The notes below the pieces were generated by a model. It did no database searches. It had not been told where the DNA came from and saw only the letters and a list, made by a program, of their open reading frames with translations. The position numbers and the translations under genes were made by a program. A stretch of 64,000 nt of DNA from Deinococcus metalli (GTDB lineage Bacteria; Deinococcota; Deinococci; Deinococcales; Deinococcaceae): positions 112,001-176,000 of the forward strand of contig NZ_JACHFK010000005.1 of assembly GCF_014201805.1 (NCBI RefSeq), in the 5' to 3' direction. Positions 43,770 to 57,474 of the stretch are shown here, piece by piece (the first letter of the stretch is position 1; the number at the start of each line of letters is the position of its first letter).

Positions 43770-44599
43770 CCGCCCGGACGGCGGGCTTCACGCTGATCGA
43801 ACTGCTGGTCGCTCTGGCGCTGGGGCTGGTCATCCTGCTGGTGGCGAGCGACCTGCTGATCTCGTCGTCGCGCTCGGCGTCCGACCTGCAGGGCCGCAAC
43901 GATCTGCTGCAGGAAAGCCAGATCGCGCAGAACTACATGGTCGCCCAGCTGCGCGAGGCCGCGTACGTCTTCCCGGAGGGCACCACCCTGGCCCTGGGCG
44001 CCGGCGCCACGACCACGCCGCCCGGCGAGAGCGCGTGGCGCGTGGGCGACGACACGTGGCCGGTGGTGGCGGTCGTGCGGCCGCCCCGGCGGGTGGGCAC
44101 GCCGTGCGTGCTGCCGTCCGGCGTCACCGACCCCGACGCGTGCTACCAGTTCCTGGCGTACTACCCGCTGCCGCGCGACACCTGGGTGGGCGCCGTGAGC
44201 GGCGCGGACGACCCCGGCCCGGACGCCGCGAACGGCGGACGCTGGGTGCTGGTCGAGTACCGCAGCACCTACCCTGCCGCGCCGCCCCTGTCGCTGCTGC
44301 CGGGCGGCAGTGGCGGCGCCTACACGCCCCCGCCCGGCGGCGCGGCGCGGCTGCTGCTCGACTACGTGCAGCCGCCGGCGCTGGCCCTGCCCGGCACGCC
44401 GCCCCTGTTCACCGTGACCAACCTGAACGGTGGCCCGTGGCGGCAGACGCCCGGCGACATCAGCGTGACGGTGAACCTGGCGGTCTCGCGCCGGATCGGG
44501 CGGCAGGACGTGACCGTGCCGAACCGCGGCGCCGACGCCGCCGGGTCCGTGACCACGGTGGGCACCGTGCCGCGCAACCTGGGCAAACTGCCGAACTGA
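43766..44599 (+). CDS. type IV prepilin (PilW-like)
   Basis: 277 aa. Cleavage site AG/FTLIELLVALALGLVIL with Glu5; the long C-terminal beta region (PGGSGGAYTPPPGG linker) and length fit PilW-type minor pilins. It is the last gene of the four-gene pilus cassette, tightly coupled by ATGA. Cysteines in GTPCVLP and DACYQF may pair. Confidence 0.88.
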   Translation: MTARTAGFTLIELLVALALGLVILLVASDLLISSSRSASDLQGRNDLLQESQIAQNYMVAQLREAAYVFPEGTTLALGAGATTTPPGESAWRVGDDTWPVVAVVRPPRRVGTPCVLPSGVTDPDACYQFLAYYPLPRDTWVGAVSGADDPGPDAANGGRWVLVEYRSTYPAAPPLSLLPGGSGGAYTPPPGGAARLLLDYVQPPALALPGTPPLFTVTNLNGGPWRQTPGDISVTVNLAVSRRIGRQDVTVPNRGADAAGSVTTVGTVPRNLGKLPN

Positions 44600-44602
44600 C
44601 CA

Positions 44603-44619
44603 CGCGGGGAGGCCCCGCG
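44603..44619 (+). terminator. GC-rich hairpin after the pilin operon
   Basis: CGCGGGG and CCCCGCG form a 7-bp stem with an AGG loop just beyond the stop at 44599. There is no U-tract; it may act with the stronger terminator at 44642-44667. Confidence 0.4.
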
Positions 44620-44629
44620 GCGGGCGTGC

Positions 44630-44635
44630 TATCCT
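44630..44635 (+). promoter_or_regulatory. possible -10 box upstream of the pyrG leader terminator
   Basis: TATCCT, identical to the boxes of recD2 and other genes. If used, RNA would start near 44642, directly at the terminator hairpin, and pyrG would be controlled by read-through. Confidence 0.4.
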
Positions 44636-44641
44636 GCAATC

Positions 44642-44667
44642 CCGGAGGCCGAGCGCCCCGGTTTTTT
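44642..44667 (+). terminator. intrinsic terminator in the pyrG upstream region
   Basis: CCGG-GGC pairs with GCC-CCGG (one bulged A, 5-nt loop) and is followed by TTTTTT. It ends transcription of the pilin operon and may also serve as an attenuator of pyrG. Confidence 0.7.
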
Positions 44668-44725
44668 CTTTGGGTATACATACAGCGGCCCCCATCCCGC
44701 CTTGGGGCCGAGCGCTCGGAAGGAC
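44668..44725 (+). promoter_or_regulatory. pyrG 5' leader with stem-loop
   Basis: A second -10 candidate TATACA lies near 44675-44680. CGGCCCC (44686-44692) pairs with GGGGCCG (44704-44710) around an 11-nt loop, 15 nt before the ATG. The hairpin stands between promoter and ribosome site and could gate translation. Confidence 0.45.
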
Positions 44726-46390
44726 ATGAAGTACATTTTCGTCACCGGCGGTGTGGTCAGCAGCCTCGGCAAGGGCGTCGCCAGCGCCAGTCTGGGCGCG
44801 CTGCTGCGGGCGCGCGGCTACCGCGTGTCGGCCGTGAAGATCGACCCATACATCAATATCGACGCGGGCACCATGCGGCCCTACGAGCACGGCGAGGTCT
44901 TCGTGACCGCGTCGGGCGCCGAGACCGACCTGGACATCGGCAACTACGAGCGCTTCCTCGACCTCGACATCCCGCCGGGCAGCAACATCACCACCGGGCA
45001 GGTGTACCAGGAGGTGATCCGCAAGGAGCGCGCCGGGGATTACCTGTCGCAGACCGTGCAGGTCATCCCGCACGTCACCGACGAGATCAAGCGCCGCATC
45101 CGCGCGGCCGGCGAGAGCGCCGGGGCCGAGATCGTGCTGATCGAGGTGGGCGGTACGGTGGGCGACATCGAGTCCCTGCCGTTCCTGGAGGCGATCCGCC
45201 AGTTCCGCTTTGACGAGGGCGACGAGAACGTGCTGTTCCTGCACCTGACGCTGGTGCCGTACCTGGGAACCAGCAGCGAGTTCAAGACCAAGCCCACGCA
45301 GCACTCGGTGGCGACCCTGCGCTCGGTGGGCATCAGCCCGGACATCGTGATGGTCCGCAGCAAGGACAAGCTGCCGCCGGAAATCACCCGAAAGATCGCG
45401 CTGTTCACGTCCGTGCGCGAGAACCGGGTGTTCTCCAGCTACGACGTGTCGCACGTGTACGAGGTGCCGCTCGCGCTGGAGGAGCAGGGCCTCGGCAAGG
45501 CCGTGGAGGACCTGCTCGGCCTGGAGCGCACCATGCCGAACCTGGGCGTGTGGACGAATGCCGTGCGGACCATCAAGCAGCCCACGCAGGACGTCACCAT
45601 CGCCATCGCCGGGAAGTACACGGCAATGCCCGACGCGTACCTGTCGCTGATGGAGTCGCTCACGCACGCCGGGATCGCCAACGACGCCCGCGTGAAGATC
45701 AAGTGGGTCAACGCCGAGGAACTCGCCGAGGCCGGCGACCTCGCCGCGCAACTCGGGGACGCCGACGGCATCCTGGTGCCCGGGGGCTTCGGCATCCGCG
45801 GCATCGAGGGCAAGATCCGTGCGGCCGAGTACGCCCGCACGCGGGGCGTCCCGTACCTGGGCATCTGCCTGGGCATGCAGATCGCGGTGATCGAGTACGC
45901 CCGCAACGTCGCCGGGCTGGGCGGCGCGAACTCCACGGAATTCGACGAGTACGCCCCGCACCGCGTAATCGACCTGATGCCCGAGCAACTCGACGTGGCG
46001 GGCCTGGGCGGCACCATGCGCCTGGGCGACTGGCCCATGGAACTGCGCGGCGGGACGACCATCGCGGCGCTGTACGGGGTCCCGCAGGGCGGCACGGTGC
46101 GCGAACGCCACCGCCACCGCTTCGAGGTGAACCCCGCGTACACCGGCGCGCTACAGGACGCCGGCCTGACCATCAGCGGCGTCACGCCCGGCATGAACGG
46201 CCGCGGCGCGGGCCTGGTGGAGAGCATCGAGATCGCCGAGCACCCCTTCTTCGTGGCGTTGCAGGCGCACCCGGAGTTCAAGAGCCGTCCCATGCGGCCC
46301 AGCCCCCCCTTCGCCGGCTTCGTGAAGGCCGCTCTGGCCCAGCGCGAACACGTGCCCGCCCGGACAGGGGAGACCGCCGCACAGGTGTAA
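44726..46390 (+). CDS. pyrG: CTP synthase
   Basis: 554 aa. The N-terminal synthetase half begins FVTGGVVSSLGKG with the SLGKG phosphate loop; KIDPYINIDAGTM and the LLQTD-like loops follow. The C-terminal class I glutamine amidotransferase half has nucleophile Cys in GICLGMQ near residue 381 and the His/Glu pair in ALQAHPEFKSRP near 515. It converts UTP to CTP. ATG 44726 follows GGAAGGA. The downstream coaE gene is convergent with a 3-nt gap. Confidence 0.97.
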   Translation: MKYIFVTGGVVSSLGKGVASASLGALLRARGYRVSAVKIDPYINIDAGTMRPYEHGEVFVTASGAETDLDIGNYERFLDLDIPPGSNITTGQVYQEVIRKERAGDYLSQTVQVIPHVTDEIKRRIRAAGESAGAEIVLIEVGGTVGDIESLPFLEAIRQFRFDEGDENVLFLHLTLVPYLGTSSEFKTKPTQHSVATLRSVGISPDIVMVRSKDKLPPEITRKIALFTSVRENRVFSSYDVSHVYEVPLALEEQGLGKAVEDLLGLERTMPNLGVWTNAVRTIKQPTQDVTIAIAGKYTAMPDAYLSLMESLTHAGIANDARVKIKWVNAEELAEAGDLAAQLGDADGILVPGGFGIRGIEGKIRAAEYARTRGVPYLGICLGMQIAVIEYARNVAGLGGANSTEFDEYAPHRVIDLMPEQLDVAGLGGTMRLGDWPMELRGGTTIAALYGVPQGGTVRERHRHRFEVNPAYTGALQDAGLTISGVTPGMNGRGAGLVESIEIAEHPFFVALQAHPEFKSRPMRPSPPFAGFVKAALAQREHVPARTGETAAQV

Positions 46391-46393
46391 CGC

Positions 46394-47020
46394 TCAGACC
46401 TGCCGGGAGCGCGGGTGGATGCCGAGCACGTGCAGTGCGGCGTCCACCCGCGCTCCCAGTTCGTCCGGCGGGCCGGCGTTCTCGATCACCACGGTGGCCC
46501 GCTGGCGCTTCTCAGCGGCGCCGAGTTGCCGGGCGTCACGGGCCAACACGTCCTCGCGGCTCAGGCCGCTTCGCGCCATGACGCGCGCCACGCGCTCCTC
46601 CAGCGGCGCGTCCACGACCAGCACGGCGTCCATCTGCTCGTCCAGCCCGCCCTCGAACAGCAGCGGCACGTCCTGCACCACCCACGGCTCGCCGCGCGCC
46701 GCCGCCTGCGCCTCCAGCGCCGCCATGCGCGCCCGCACGCGCGGATGCACGATGGCGTTCAGGGCCGCGGTCCGCTGCGGATCACGGAAGGCCGCGGCAG
46801 CCAGGGCGGCCCGGTCCAGCACGCCGCCCGTCACGGTGCCGGGAAACTCGTTCCCGATGGCCCGCAGGGTCTCCGGCTCCTGCGTGACGTGCCGCGCCTG
46901 CTCGTCAGCGTCCAGCACCGTCAGGCCGCGTGCGCGCAGCAGCGCCGCCACGGTGCTCTTGCCCGCGCCGATGCTGCCGGTCAGGCCCAGGCGCCTGAGG
47001 GGCGCGGCGGGGGTCGTCAT
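46394..47020 (-). CDS. coaE: dephospho-CoA kinase
   Basis: 208 aa. P-loop GSIGAGKST (residues 15-23), DADEQARHV near 38, HPRVRARM near 93, VQDVPLLFE near 115 and the lid [16 protein letters not shown]. It phosphorylates dephospho-CoA in the last step of CoA synthesis. TACAGT lies 6 nt before the ATG on the minus strand, giving a leaderless mRNA. Confidence 0.95.
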   Translation of the reverse strand: MTTPAAPLRRLGLTGSIGAGKSTVAALLRARGLTVLDADEQARHVTQEPETLRAIGNEFPGTVTGGVLDRAALAAAAFRDPQRTAALNAIVHPRVRARMAALEAQAAARGEPWVVQDVPLLFEGGLDEQMDAVLVVDAPLEERVARVMARSGLSREDVLARDARQLGAAEKRQRATVVIENAGPPDELGARVDAALHVLGIHPRSRQV

Positions 47021-47240
47021 GGCCGGACTGTAGCAGCCCGTCGCCGCCGGAGCGCAGGCGCCTCTTCCTGGGCGCGTCAGGAACGTTATTCGTCCGTGCC
47101 CCTGCCGTGGGGCCGTCCGGCGGATAGGTCTTTGGCGGTGAAGCGCCTATCATCGTTCCGTCATGCCCATGTCATGAGGGTCCGGGTGCCCTGGGGATTC
47201 AGGGACGCCGCGTGGCCGCATCGAGGGAGGTTGAACGGAG

Positions 47241-48059
47241 ATGACCATACGCCCCACCCGTCGTTCAGGCTTAGCCGCGGAGGCCGGAGTGTCCTTCCGC
47301 ACCCGGCGCCCGACACTTCCTCCGGTAGCCGGAGACGCTGCCCCGGTTCCCGTTCAGGTCGATGTGCGTGGCGTGCTGCGGGCGCTGTCGCTCCTCACGG
47401 GGGTGATGATCGTCATGGGGATCGTCAGCCGCGTCGCGTCCACCACCACAACCGACTTTGTGGGCCGTGATGTGCTCGCGAACATGTTCGCGCTGAGCGG
47501 TGAGGGCAATATGCCCACGTACTATTCCAGTTTCCTGCTGGCGATGGCGGCCGCCATCGCGTGGGTGATCGCCCGGACCAAGCGGCAGGTGAACGACCGG
47601 TTCCAGCGCGCCTGGCTGGCCATCAGCGCCGTGTTCGTGTACCTGTCGGTGGACGAGGTGGCGCAGATCCATGAGCGCGTCGCCACGGGCGTCCGCCGGA
47701 TCGTGGCCGATTCGGCCGTGCTCCACTACGCCTGGGTGGCGCCCTATGCCCTCGTGGTGCTGGCCGTCATCGTGACCTTTGTGCCCTTCTTGCTCCACCT
47801 GCCGCGGCGCACGGCCGGCGGCATGATCCTGGCCGGCGCGCTGTACGTGCTGGGTGCGATGGGCCTGGAGGTCTTTGAGGGCGTGCTGGATTTCGAGGGC
47901 CACTTTTTCAGCGTGGCCATGGCCGCGCTCGTCACCATCGAAGAATCGCTCGAGATGTGCAGCGTCGTGCTGTTCATCGGCGTGCTGCTGGACTACCTGC
48001 GCCGGCAACTGCCGGATCTGCATCTCGATCTGTCGTTCATCGGCGGCCGGTCCCGCTGA
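47241..48059 (+). CDS. multi-pass membrane protein, unknown function
   Basis: 272 aa with an N-terminal cytoplasmic stretch of about 45 residues and about six helices. Charged residues placed in or beside helices recur (SVDEVAQIHE near 133, GLEVFEGVLDFEGHF near 210, TIEESLEMC near 233), which suggests a conserved ion, haem or ligand site, but I recognise no family. ATG 47241 follows CGGAG. A 27-residue fragment resembling its last helix lies just downstream. Confidence 0.72.
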   Translation: MTIRPTRRSGLAAEAGVSFRTRRPTLPPVAGDAAPVPVQVDVRGVLRALSLLTGVMIVMGIVSRVASTTTTDFVGRDVLANMFALSGEGNMPTYYSSFLLAMAAAIAWVIARTKRQVNDRFQRAWLAISAVFVYLSVDEVAQIHERVATGVRRIVADSAVLHYAWVAPYALVVLAVIVTFVPFLLHLPRRTAGGMILAGALYVLGAMGLEVFEGVLDFEGHFFSVAMAALVTIEESLEMCSVVLFIGVLLDYLRRQLPDLHLDLSFIGGRSR

Positions 48060-48079
48060 CCAGGCCCCATGCCCCGGGC

Positions 48080-48163
48080 GTGCTGAGCGTCCTGCTGGTC
48101 GGCACCGAGGAAATGCTGGAGATGACGGGCGCCACCGCAATGGTCGGTGCGCTGCTGGCGTAA
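48080..48163 (+). pseudogene. fragment duplicating the C-terminal helix of the upstream membrane protein
   Basis: Twenty-seven codons read [20 protein letters not shown] before TAA, matching VTIEESLEMCSVVLFIGVLL at the end of the upstream protein in 9 of 20 positions. No start, signal or domain precedes it. It looks like the remnant of a tandem duplicate whose 5' part was deleted. Confidence 0.5.
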
Positions 48164-48183
48164 CGCCGCCCGGCTTCAGGAAG

Positions 48184-48209
48184 CGCCGCCCCGCCATTCG
48201 GGGGCGGCG
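48184..48209 (+). terminator. hairpin after the membrane-protein locus
   Basis: CGCCGCCCC and GGGGCGGCG form a perfect 9-bp stem around an 8-nt loop, 20 nt after the fragment's stop codon. No U-tract. Confidence 0.5.
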
Positions 48210-48410
48210 TCCGCGTTGCACCGACATCAGATCGCCGTCAAGGAGGGCGGGGACACTGGCTGGGTGCCCGCTGCGCGCCCGCTTCTCCTCACAGCCACTT
48301 CACCTGTGCGTGAAGCGGGTTCCCATATCATGCGATCATGTCCCAACAGGACAGCACGGGGGCCGGGTTTCACCGCCCCCAGGACGGCTGAGCCCCACGG
48401 AGGTTTCCGA
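48210..48410 (+). promoter_or_regulatory. upstream region of the TPR-protein gene
   Basis: Contains a short inverted repeat TTCAC/GTGAA (near 48299-48314) followed by a TATCAT -10-like box near 48325-48330, about 80 nt before the start codon. No other feature is seen. Confidence 0.35.
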
Positions 48411-49595
48411 GTGAAAGTACGCCCCACCCTCATCGGCCTGCTGGCGCTGGGTCTGTCTGTGGGCGCCGCGCGCGCCCAGACCCAACCGGCCGCGCCGCCC
48501 GCCCAGACCCAGACCACACCGGCCGTACCGGCCGCTCCGCAGACGCGGCCCATTCCCGCCGCGAACTACGTGGCGTTGGGCGTCTTCTACTACGAGCAGG
48601 GCAAGTACGACGAGGCGTACGTGTCGTTCCGCGCCGCGTCGGAACTGGAGCCGACCAACAGCAACGCCCTGCTGGGCCTGGGCCGCTCGCAGGTGAAACT
48701 GCGGCTGTACAGCGCCGCCATCGAGACGCTGAAGAAGCTGATCGGCGTGGACAGCCGCAACATGAGCGCGTACATCGCGCTGTCGCAGGCGTACCAGCAG
48801 CAGTACATCGGGGCCGGCGACCGCGCCAGCGTGGCCGGGAACCTCGCCGAGGCGCTGCGCGTGCTGACCGACGCCGAGACCCTCGCGCAGGCGCAGACCG
48901 GCACGGACCGCGCCGTGAGCCTGAGCAAGGTGTGGAACGAGCGCGGCTACGTGTACCGCCTGCAGGGCGACGGCCCGCAGGCAATCGACGCGTTCAAGCA
49001 GGCGAGCACCCTGAACCCCGACAACGCGATCTTCCTGTACAACCTGGGCGACATGTACTACGCCACGGGCAACCTGCCGGTCGCGCTCGACTACCTCCAG
49101 CAGGCCGTGATCGCGGACCCGCGCGATCCGTACAACCGCGCGTACTACGCCAAGCTGCTGGCCCTCAGCGGCAACCTCACGGCCGCGCGCCCGGAAGCGG
49201 CGCAGGCCGCGAAGCTCGCCCCGACCAACGCGTACGCGGTCGGGCAGTACGGCGTGGTCAGCTATCTCGCCAAGGATACCGGCACTGCCACCGCGCAGCT
49301 GAACGCCGCCGTGAAGCTCGACCCGCTGCGTTACCCGGAGTTCTACTACTACCTGGGCCGCCTGAACCTCGACGGCGGCGACCTGAAGTCCGCCCGCGAG
49401 AACCTGACGCGCGCCGCCGCGCTGGGCAGCAGCACGCCCGAGTACGCGTACTACCTGGGCCTGAGCTACGAGCGGGGCGCGGGCGCCATCGCGCCGGACA
49501 GGGTGAAGGCCCGCGAGAACTACCAGCGCGCGCTGAAACTCAACCCGAACTACAAGCCCGCGCAGGACGGCCTGAACCGCGTCGGCGCGAGCTGA
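48411..49595 (+). CDS. exported TPR protein
   Basis: 394 aa starting at GTG 48411, which GGAGG precedes by 8 nt. Sec signal peptide ends at VGAARA (about residue 22), then an Ala/Pro/Gln/Thr-rich linker (22-48), then about nine tetratricopeptide units from about residue 50 to the end ([57 protein letters not shown]). An envelope scaffold or assembly factor; partners unknown. It is convergent with the branched-chain amino acid operon. Confidence 0.87.
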   Translation: MKVRPTLIGLLALGLSVGAARAQTQPAAPPAQTQTTPAVPAAPQTRPIPAANYVALGVFYYEQGKYDEAYVSFRAASELEPTNSNALLGLGRSQVKLRLYSAAIETLKKLIGVDSRNMSAYIALSQAYQQQYIGAGDRASVAGNLAEALRVLTDAETLAQAQTGTDRAVSLSKVWNERGYVYRLQGDGPQAIDAFKQASTLNPDNAIFLYNLGDMYYATGNLPVALDYLQQAVIADPRDPYNRAYYAKLLALSGNLTAARPEAAQAAKLAPTNAYAVGQYGVVSYLAKDTGTATAQLNAAVKLDPLRYPEFYYYLGRLNLDGGDLKSARENLTRAAALGSSTPEYAYYLGLSYERGAGAIAPDRVKARENYQRALKLNPNYKPAQDGLNRVGAS

Positions 49596-49614
49596 CGTCT
49601 CGGGAGAGCTGAAC

Positions 49615-49645
49615 GCGGCGCCGACCCGATGCAGGGCGGCGCCGC
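49615..49645. terminator. hairpin between convergent transcripts
   Basis: GCGGCGCCG and CGGCGCCGC make a perfect 9-bp stem with a 13-nt loop between the stop codons at 49595 and 49658. No U-tract; probable bidirectional terminator. Confidence 0.5.
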
Positions 49646-49657
49646 TCCCTTGTGCCC

Positions 49658-50366
49658 CTACCCGCCCAGGTAGGCGTGCAGCACCCGCTCGTCGTTCACG
49701 AGCTGCGCGCTGTCGCCGTGGAAGGTCATCTGCCCGGCCTCGAGCACGTAGGTCCGGTGCGAGGCGTTCATGGCGAGCTTGGCGTTCTGCTCGACCAGCA
49801 GGATGGTCACGCCCTGCGCGTTCAGGTCGCGGATGATCGCGAAGATCTCGCGGACGATGATCGGTGCGAGACCCAGCGACGGCTCGTCCAGCAGCAGCAG
49901 CCGGGGACGGCTCATCAGGGCGCGGGCGATGGCAAGCATCTGCTGCTCCCCGCCGGACAGCGTGCCGGCGAGCTGATCGCGGCGTTCGCCCAGGCGCGGG
50001 AAGCGCTCGTACATGCGCGCGATGTCCGAGCGCACCTCGGGGCCGGAGCGGGTGTACGCGCCGAGTTCCAGGTTGTCCTGCACGCTCTGGCGCGCGAGGA
50101 CCTGCCGGCCCTCCGGGCTCTGCGCGATGCCGAGCTTCACCGCCTCGTCGGCCGGCACGCGGGTGATGTCGCGCCCGGCGAAGCGGACGCTGCCCGACAC
50201 GGGCCGCAGCAGCCGCGACACGGCGCGCAGGGTGGTGGTCTTGCCCGCGCCGTTCGCGCCGATCAGCGTGACCACCTCGCCCTCCTCTACAGTCAGCGAC
50301 AGGTCGCGCACGGCCTGGATCGCGCCGTAGTTCACGCTCAGGTGCTCGATCTCGAGGAGCGGCACG

Positions 50367-50374
<8 letters not shown>
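49658..50374 (-). CDS. livF: branched-chain amino acid ABC transporter ATPase, LivF type
   Basis: 238 aa. Walker A GANGAGKTT near residue 39, Q-loop, signature LSGGEQQMLAIARAL, Walker B LLLLDEPSLGLAP and the LivF-type end ERVLHAYLGG. It overlaps the LivG gene by 8 nt and completes the five-gene uptake operon for leucine, isoleucine, valine or related amino acids or amides. Confidence 0.93.
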
Positions 50375-51130
<756 letters not shown>

Positions 51131-51134
<4 letters not shown>

Positions 51135-52057
51135 GGCTTCACCTCCGCCGCGCTCGGCACGGGCCGCTGCGGCGGGCGCGGCCGGCCCAGGTTCGTCAGC
51201 GCGCCCACGATGCCCTGCGGCAGGTACAGGCTCGCCACGACCAGCACCAGCCCGTTGATCACCAGCCGCCAGTCGGCCAGGAAGCGCAGCACCTCCGGCA
51301 CGGCGGTCAGGAGCGCGCCGCCCACCACCGGCCCCCAGATGTTCCGGCTGCCGCCGATCAGCACGAAGGCCAGCGTGGCGATACTGGCGTCGAAGGTTCC
51401 CTGCCGGGCGTTCCACGAACTCAGCAGCGGCGCGCTCATGGCCCCCACGATGCCGGCCAGCACCGCGCCGATCACGAAGGCCAGCACCTTGTACTGCGTG
51501 GGCGGCACGCCCATGGCGTCGGCCGCCAGTTCGTCCTCGCGGATCGCGCGCAGGGCGCGGCCCACCCGCGATCGTTCCAGCTGCCGCGCGAAGAGCAGCG
51601 CCAGAATCAGCAGTGGCCCGAAGATGAACACGTACTGCCAGCGGTCGGCAATGCCGAAGGGCTGCGGAATCCCGAAGATCCCGATGGCCCCCCCGGTGAT
51701 GGTCAGGTTCAGGCTGATCACGCGCAGGATCTCGACGAACGCGATGGTCGCCAGCGCCAGGTAGATGCCGCGCAGCCGCAGCGCCGGCACGCCCACCGCG
51801 AGGCCCAGGACGCCGGCCAGCAGCGCCGCCACCAGCCACGTCAGCGGAAACATGCCGTTGCCCAGGGCCTCACGCAGGCCCGAGAACGCCGGGTTGGTGA
51901 GCATGATCGCGGCCGTGTAGCCGCCCACCGCGTAGAAGCCGGGACTGGCGAGGCTGAGCTGCCCCGCCTGGAGCGGGAAGTACAGGCTCAGGCCCAGCAG
52001 GCCCGCCTGGATCATGGTCACCAGCAGAAAGCCGTAGGTGGCGAGGAAGTCGGTCAT
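51131..52057 (-). CDS. livM: branched-chain amino acid ABC permease, LivM type
   Basis: 308 aa with about eight helices, the LivM motif [20 protein letters not shown] near residues 95-115 and an EAA-like loop [17 protein letters not shown] near 185. Starts 1 nt after the livH stop. Forms the membrane channel with LivH. Confidence 0.92.
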
Positions 52058-52058
52058 C

Positions 52059-53033
<975 letters not shown>

Positions 53034-53152
53034 GCGGTCTCCTTTCAGGGCGCCGCCGCCAGCGTCCAGGGGGGCTGACGGCGGAGACGTGGCGCTGAGC
53101 GGCGGACGATGAGGTCAATCGGTTCTGCTCACGGCCCGCCGCCCACAGCCCA

Positions 53153-54307
53153 TTACTTCAGGTACACGAACGTGCCGTTCTTGGCGTCCTTCATCTTGAT
53201 CTGCGCGACGTAGAACTCCTTTTGCTGCACCTCGCCTTCCTTGTCGAAGGCGATCGGGCCCAGCGGCGTGTTGTACTTGCCGGCCAGGATCTGCTTGTTC
53301 AGCTCCACGCGCAGGTCCGCGAGCTCCCAGGTGTTCAGTTTCTTCTTGCGGTCGATGGCCTTCAGGGCCTCGACCATGACCTGCACGCCGGCATAGGCCT
53401 GCGCGGCGAACTGCGGCGGAGCCTTCTTGTACTGCGCGGTGTATTCCTTGACGAACACCTGGTTGGCGGCGCTGGCCTGCGCGGGGCTGTACGCCTGGGC
53501 GATGATCACGCCGTCGCACAGCTGCTGGCACACCGGGAACATGTTGGAGGTGTTCAGGCCGTTGCCGCCGATGATCAGGCCCTTGTAGCCCAGCTGGCGC
53601 AGCTGCTTGACGAGGTTCCCGCCGTCGGCCGCGAGTCCCGAGATGATCACGAGCTGCACGTTGGCGTTCAGCACGGCCGTGACCTGTGTGGTGAAGTCCG
53701 TGTCGGTCGTCTGGAACTTCTGCACCGTGGCGACGTTCAGGCCCTGGGCCTTGGCGGTCTCCTGGAAGGTGCCGGTCTCGGAGGTGGAGAACGCGTCGTT
53801 CTGCGCGTACAGCACGGCCACGCTCTTGATCTTCGGGTCGAGCTTCAGCGCCTGCCTCACGGCGTTCGGGGCGACCACGGCGACCGGCGCCGACACGCGG
53901 GCGATGAAGTCCCCGATCTGCGGGATGCCCTTGGCCGTGTTGCTCGGCCCCAGCACCGGCACCTTGGCGCGCTCGGCGATCGGGTCGGCCGCGAAGGCCT
54001 GCTGCGAGAGCGTCGGCCCCACGATGCCTACCACGCGGTCCTTGGTGATCAGATTCTGGAAGGCGTTGATGGTGCCGGCCTCGTCGCCACCGGTGTCCTG
54101 GAAGACCAGCTTGAAGGGCGTGCCGTTGATGCCGCCGCGGGCGTTCAGGAACTTCTCCGCGAACTTCGCGCCGATGACCTGTTCCTGGCCGAGCAGGGCG
54201 GTGTTGCTCGTCTGCGCCACGGCCACCCCGATGGTGATCGTATCGATTTTCTGCGCGTGCGTGGCGCCTAGACTCAGGGCGAGGGTGGCGGTCAGGATTC
54301 GCTTCAT
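53153..54307 (-). CDS. branched-chain amino acid ABC binding protein (LivJ/K type)
   Basis: 384 aa. ATG 54307 follows AAAGGAG and begins a short Sec signal peptide ending near AHA/QK (about 18). The mature part has the two-lobe type I periplasmic binding fold: ALLGQEQVIGAKFAEKFLN, DTGGDEAGTINAFQNLI, GPTLSQQAF and VAVLYAQNDAF. Two close cysteines (CQQLCDG) probably form a disulfide. First gene of the uptake operon. Exact ligand not determinable. Confidence 0.92.
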   Translation of the reverse strand: MKRILTATLALSLGATHAQKIDTITIGVAVAQTSNTALLGQEQVIGAKFAEKFLNARGGINGTPFKLVFQDTGGDEAGTINAFQNLITKDRVVGIVGPTLSQQAFAADPIAERAKVPVLGPSNTAKGIPQIGDFIARVSAPVAVVAPNAVRQALKLDPKIKSVAVLYAQNDAFSTSETGTFQETAKAQGLNVATVQKFQTTDTDFTTQVTAVLNANVQLVIISGLAADGGNLVKQLRQLGYKGLIIGGNGLNTSNMFPVCQQLCDGVIIAQAYSPAQASAANQVFVKEYTAQYKKAPPQFAAQAYAGVQVMVEALKAIDRKKKLNTWELADLRVELNKQILAGKYNTPLGPIAFDKEGEVQQKEFYVAQIKMKDAKNGTFVYLK

Positions 54308-54482
54308 GGGAACTCCTTTGCTGAACCGGGCAGGCCCGATACGAACGGAACATCCGCGCCAGAGCGGCGGTTGGGAGCGGGCCGGACAGCGCCCAGACGG
54401 AAGAGCCACAGAAGAGGACGCACCGAGTCTAGGTTTTGAGCGTCCGGCAAGTCAACGTCATGTCATGCCCGCCGGGAGTGGC

Positions 54483-56189
<1,707 letters not shown>

Positions 56190-56251
56190 ACGCCCAGAGT
56201 AGCGGGCTCCGAGGCCACGTCAGCGGTCAGCAGCCCAGGGCTCGCGGCTCC

Positions 56252-57037
<786 letters not shown>

Positions 57038-57138
57038 GCTGACCAGGGTATGCGACGGGCCGGTCTGGGCGGCCGGGTTGTCCGCCGAACTGCACGGTCG
57101 GCCACAGCGCCGTGTTCCCGCGTCTGGCACGGTGGAGC

Positions 57139-57474
57139 ATGGCGAACAGGGCGGTGGATCTCGGCATTCCGAAGAACGTGCAGGCGAACGCCAAACGCGG
57201 CCTCGATCTCCGCACGGAGCATGGCTTCGGCGGCACCAAGGTGGGCGAGGCGACCGCCCGGCTGCTCGCGGCGGGCGGCACCGTCACGGCCCGCAAGGTG
57301 CGGCACATCAGCCGGTACTTTCCCCGACACGCTGGAGACAATCTCGACCAGGACGGCAAGAACGGTCAGCCGCCGTCGCGCGGGTACATCGCGTGGTTGC
57401 TGTGGGGCGGCGACGCCGGGCGTACGTGGAGCGAACGCATCGTGAAGGCGCTGGACGCGCAGGACCGAGCGTGA
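57139..57474 (+). CDS. small protein with phage prohead-protease-associated domain
   Basis: 111 aa. The pattern AKRGLDLRTEHGFGGTKVG, then ARKVRHISRYFPRHAGD and RGYIAWLLWGGDAGRTWSER matches, from memory, a conserved segment found in phage capsid maturation protease and portal-type polyproteins (GGTxVGxxRA, ARHxxD, IAWxLWGGDAGxxW). Here it stands alone, with no protease motif and no other phage gene near. ATG 57139 follows GGAG. Its stop overlaps the next start (GTGA). Function unknown. Confidence 0.65.
   Translation: MANRAVDLGIPKNVQANAKRGLDLRTEHGFGGTKVGEATARLLAAGGTVTARKVRHISRYFPRHAGDNLDQDGKNGQPPSRGYIAWLLWGGDAGRTWSERIVKALDAQDRA

Noticed and set aside
57112..57138. An upstream start for the phage-domain protein
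   Set aside because: The ATG at 57139 has a GGAG site and fits the conserved domain start.
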